Shown piece after piece: positions 61,479 to 64,000 of a stretch of 64,000 nucleotides of DNA. Position 1 is the stretch's first letter. Each line of letters begins with the position of its first letter. The position numbers and the translations under genes were made by a program. A model generated the notes under the pieces. The model searched no databases. It was not told where the DNA came from and saw nothing but the letters and a program-made list of their open reading frames with translations. The DNA comes from Rhodopseudomonas faecalis (GTDB lineage: Bacteria > Pseudomonadota > Alphaproteobacteria > Rhizobiales > Xanthobacteraceae). Location: contig NZ_QJTI01000017.1 of NCBI RefSeq assembly GCF_003217325.1, positions 1 to 64,000 of the forward strand. Reading direction: 5' to 3'.

Positions 61479-61897
61479 GCTCTCTTCTCTGTTGGTCGTT
61501 GGGGACTATGTCGGCGGTCGTCAAACCGCAATGTCATTGGGCGGCCGGCAATGGCGCCGCCCAGGCTTTCGGTCAATGGCAGCGGCGTACAGCGCTGCAA
61601 GGTCTCCATCACCGCGACCCGATAAGCGAGCCGCTGATCGTCGCCCGCCTCGTCGGATTCAAAGGTGATCTTCGGCTTACCGAAGATCGATCCATCGCGC
61701 CGGAAGCTGACCATCACCGTGATCTGCATCCCGGAGGCGCCGCGCGGCAGCGCCGGAGCTTGCCAACAACGCTGCAACGCGCCGAACAGCTCATTGAGGG
61801 TATTGATCTGAGCTTGGTCAGCACGCGCCAGGCTGACGCAGCACAAAAGCCCGGCCACTGCCGCAGCGAGCCACAGGGTTCGCCGCGCCAGCATCAA
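61454..61897 (-). CDS. Secreted TonB-C-like hypothetical protein
   Basis: 147 residues. Signal peptide (MMLARRTLWLAAAVAGLLCCVSLARA), then a small domain LNELFGALQRCWQAPALPRGASGMQITVMVSFRRDGSIFGKPKITF, typical of the TonB C-terminal-like fold in which RDGSI precedes a strand. Two Cys (ALQRCW and LQRCTP) may form a disulfide. Periplasmic; function unknown. Its stop overlaps the following ppi gene and it starts 4 bp after the preceding one. Confidence 0.75.
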   Translation of the reverse strand: MMLARRTLWLAAAVAGLLCCVSLARADQAQINTLNELFGALQRCWQAPALPRGASGMQITVMVSFRRDGSIFGKPKITFESDEAGDDQRLAYRVAVMETLQRCTPLPLTESLGGAIAGRPMTLRFDDRRHSPQRPTEKRAWLSPKIL

Positions 61898-61901
61898 AGG
61901 T

Positions 61902-62465
61902 TCACTTCAGGTCGGACGCGACCTGGACCTTCACCATCTTGTCGGGATCGGCAACCGCGCCGCCCGCGGAGCCCGCCGAAGCCTTCTTCAGGCTATCGAC
62001 CACTTCCATGCCGGACACCACTTCACCGATCACGGTGTACTGGCCGTTCAGGCTCGGACCGTCGGCGAACATGATGAAGAACTGCGAATTGGCGGAATCG
62101 ACGCTGTCGCCGCGGCGCGCCATGCCGACGATGCCGCGCTTGAACGGAACGCTGGAAAATTCCTGTTTCAGGTTGGGGTATTTCGAACCGCCGGTGCCGT
62201 TGAATTTCTCGCCGTCGCCGGTCTGCGCCATGAAGCCGCCGATCACGCGATGGAACGGCACGTTGTTGTAATAGCCTTCGCGGGCGAGCAGCTTGATGCG
62301 CTCGGCGTGCTGCGGCGCCACGTCGGTGCGCAGCTTGATCACGATCCGCCCCTTGGTGGAATCGATGACGATGGAATTGGCCTTATCGAGGCCCGCCGGC
62401 AACGACTGAGCAAAGGCGGGAAACGCCAGCAGCAAGGCGGCGAAAATGCCAAGGATACGGATCAT
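61902..62465 (-). CDS. Periplasmic cyclophilin-type peptidyl-prolyl isomerase
   Basis: 187 residues with a Sec signal peptide (MIRILGIFAALLLAFPAFAQS). Cyclophilin core: YYNNVPFHRVIGGFMAQTGDGEKFNGTGGSKYPNLKQEF and GMARRGDSVDSANSQFFIMFADGPSLNGQYTVIGEV. It probably assists folding of exported proteins. Tandem with the cytosolic paralogue two genes downstream. Confidence 0.95.
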   Translation of the reverse strand: MIRILGIFAALLLAFPAFAQSLPAGLDKANSIVIDSTKGRIVIKLRTDVAPQHAERIKLLAREGYYNNVPFHRVIGGFMAQTGDGEKFNGTGGSKYPNLKQEFSSVPFKRGIVGMARRGDSVDSANSQFFIMFADGPSLNGQYTVIGEVVSGMEVVDSLKKASAGSAGGAVADPDKMVKVQVASDLK

Positions 62466-62492
62466 GACGACTCCGAAGCTGAAAAAAGCCGG

Positions 62493-62990
62493 CTAGCCGG
62501 CGAATTTGGTCTTGAGCTGCGCCGCAACCAGCGGCGGAACGAAAGTGGCAACGTCGCCACCCATCTTCGCGATCTGGCGCACCAGTGTGGCGGTGATCGG
62601 GCGAACCGCGACCGCGGCCGGCACAAACACGGTCTGAATGTTGGGCGCCATCGCCTCATTCATGCCGGCGATCTGCATCTCGTAGTCGAGATCGGTGCCG
62701 TCACGCAGGCCGCGCACCATGATGCTGGCCCCGGCCTGCTCGGCGGCCGTGACGGTGAGATTGTCATAGGTGATGCAGTCGAAGCCGCAGCCGGCCTGCG
62801 CAGCGATCGGGCCAAATACCTCCCGGACCATCGCCAGCCGCTCCTCGGTCGAGAACAGCGGCTGTTTGCCCGGATGAACGCCGATCGCCACGATCAGGCG
62901 ATCGCACAGCATGACAGCGCGGCGCACCACGTCGAGGTGGCCATTGGTGACAGGATCGAAAGAGCCTGGATACAGAGCAATGCGGGACAT
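62493..62990 (-). CDS. coaD: Phosphopantetheine adenylyltransferase
   Basis: 165 residues, usual length. The nucleotidyltransferase signature [16 protein letters not shown] (TxGH-type) is near the N-terminus, [20 protein letters not shown] lies in the middle, and the C-terminal region [16 protein letters not shown]. It makes dephospho-CoA from 4'-phosphopantetheine and ATP. First gene of the minus-strand operon leading to tgt. Confidence 0.97.
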   Translation of the reverse strand: MSRIALYPGSFDPVTNGHLDVVRRAVMLCDRLIVAIGVHPGKQPLFSTEERLAMVREVFGPIAAQAGCGFDCITYDNLTVTAAEQAGASIMVRGLRDGTDLDYEMQIAGMNEAMAPNIQTVFVPAAVAVRPITATLVRQIAKMGGDVATFVPPLVAAQLKTKFAG

Positions 62991-63312
62991 TCCCTCGTCT
63001 AGCCTGCCCGTGGCCGGCTCGCAAGCGGCGCCGGTTCCCGCCGCAACCCCAATGCCGCCAGGGTTTATTTTTCACAGAACGCCGAACCAAACAGCCTGGT
63101 CGCGCGTCTTATTGATGCGCGCCGGGGAGCTGAAAACACTCAGTTTTTCGGCCTGATGTGTCGTTATCGGCGACACGCGAAACACAATAGCGCGTCCACG
63201 AAACGCAATTGCCGGCCCGCGAAGACGTCCCGAAACCACGGGGCGGTACTTCATGTGTGCCGCAACATGACAATGACGGTCAGAATGACGAAAGGTTCAG
63301 GGGGACGAAGTC
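62991..63312. other. Divergent intergenic region
   Basis: About 320 bp between coaD and the plus-strand 85-aa gene. Holds the promoters for both. No ORF or RNA gene recognised. Confidence 0.4.
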
Positions 63313-63570
63313 ATGATCAAGGCTCTCGCCGCCATCGCCATCGCAGCCTTCATCGCTGCCGCATTGACCATCCTGCCGGGCTTTGCGCCCGAGGTTGAAG
63401 CCCGGGAGCCGATAGCGCTGGCCAAGGGCGATCGCCTGGATATTCGGCCGGTCGGCCGCAATTGCTCCGAACAGGCCTGGCCGCATTTCGAGGCCTCCTG
63501 CCTGCGCACCGCCGGCACCAAGACGCTGACCATCCGCGAAGTCCGGATGGTCACCACCGAGCGGCAGTAA
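63313..63570 (+). CDS. Small exported hypothetical protein
   Basis: 85 residues with AGGGGGA ahead of the ATG. N-terminal signal anchor (MIKALAAIAIAAFIAAALTILPG), then a short domain with one Cys pair (NCSEQAW and ASCLRT) and a basic end. Similar small envelope proteins are common in the group; function unknown. Followed by a bidirectional terminator. Confidence 0.7.
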   Translation: MIKALAAIAIAAFIAAALTILPGFAPEVEAREPIALAKGDRLDIRPVGRNCSEQAWPHFEASCLRTAGTKTLTIREVRMVTTERQ

Positions 63571-63633
63571 GTTTCGCGGAGGGTTTTAGCCACCGCACCA
63601 GTTTGCCTCGCGCTTTCCTCCAAGAGCGCACTA

Positions 63634-63667
63634 AAAAGGCCTCCGGGATGCCCCCCGGAGGCCTTTT
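63634..63667. terminator. Bidirectional terminator
   Basis: AAAAGGCCTCCGGG, loop, CCCGGAGGCCTTTT: perfect stem with A- and T-tracts on both sides. It separates the plus-strand 85-aa gene from the convergent gyrA end. Confidence 0.9.
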
Positions 63668-63709
63668 CGATTCGTTCAGGCGCAGCGCGCCCGCCGCTGC
63701 TGGCTGTGA

Positions 63710-64000
63710 TCAGGCCCCGTCGCCGTTGTCGGTCTCACCGCCATGGCCGTTGCCATTGCCGTTCTCGCCGTCATCGGTGTCGGTGATGTGATCGACCGAC
63801 ACGACATGCTCGTCATCGGCGGTGTTGAACACAATCACGCCCTGGGTCGAACGGCCGGCCACCCGGATGCCTTCCACCGGGCAGCGGATCAGCTGGCCTG
63901 CATCAGTGACCAGCATGATCTGATCATTGTCCTCGACCGGGAACGACGCCACCAGCTTGCCGTTGCGCTCGTTGACCGACATCGCGACGATGCCTTTGCC
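63710..64000 (-). CDS. gyrA: DNA gyrase subunit A, C-terminal end (partial)
   Basis: The last 96 codons are present; the gene continues beyond the right edge. GKGIVAMSVNERNGKLVASFPVEDNDQIMLVTDAGQLIR and GIRVAGRSTQGVIVFNTADDEHVVSV are the final beta-pinwheel blades of GyrA, followed by a Gly/Asn/Asp-rich tail (DTDDGENGNGNGHGG). Converges on a bidirectional terminator. Confidence 0.95.
   Translation of the reverse strand, partial: GKGIVAMSVNERNGKLVASFPVEDNDQIMLVTDAGQLIRCPVEGIRVAGRSTQGVIVFNTADDEHVVSVDHITDTDDGENGNGNGHGGETDNGDGA

Overview
The window looks like chromosome of an alphaproteobacterium close to Rhodopseudomonas/Bradyrhizobium (Nitrobacteraceae). It is GC-rich. At its right end it carries a compact housekeeping block on the minus strand (gyrA 3' end, coaD, two cyclophilins, queA, tgt). 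It also has the abundant intergenic palindromic repeats typical of that group, for example the inverted copies at about 102-201 and 58414-58523.

Layout. 1-5.1 kb: small conserved or hypothetical genes (a collagen-like secreted protein, an orphan BrnA-like antitoxin, a zinc ribbon protein). 5.1-6.9 kb: a hipBA toxin-antitoxin operon with repeated operator-like sites, followed by strong hairpins. 7.0-12.6 kb: an IS3 remnant and a complete qatABCD anti-phage operon, preceded by a decapitated herA. 12.6-16.0 kb: an IS1595-family element with passenger genes. 16.2-29.7 kb: a type I secretion operon with an ABC transporter, a membrane fusion protein, a HlyC-like acyltransferase, two possible immunity or accessory genes, and a giant RTX protein whose first part carries an AHH-type nuclease motif and which is split by an in-frame amber codon. 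30.0-35.5 kb: IS1595-end and IS3 remnants flanking a three-gene ABC-three-component (ABC-3C) conflict system. 35.9-44.5 kb: a metallophosphatase gene interrupted by a 7774-bp IS1595-family transposon with matching inverted ends and an exact 8-bp target duplication. Its cargo includes a soluble FtsH-like AAA+ protease and a GHKL-ATPase/PD-(D/E)XK nuclease fusion. 44.7-47.8 kb: a TrlF-type PHP-SMC ATPase. 48.3-51.3 kb: an apparently undescribed cassette of a TnsA-like endonuclease, a DUF6634 protein and a second FtsH-like protease paralogous to the one in the transposon. 52.2-58.1 kb: a Tn7-like transposition module, tnsA-tnsB-tnsC-tniQ. 58.6-64.0 kb: housekeeping genes.

Overall, about 50 kb upstream of tgt is a defence/mobile island built from modules joined by IS debris. 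The strongest new observations are (1) the IS1595 transposon with its 8-bp duplication and conflict-system-like cargo, (2) the duplicated FtsH-like protease gene family, once beside a GHKL-nuclease and once beside a TnsA-like nuclease plus DUF6634, and (3) conserved tiny ORFs upstream of the IS1595 transposase in both copies. I could not locate convincing ends for the Tn7-like element. No tRNA, rRNA or CRISPR array was seen.
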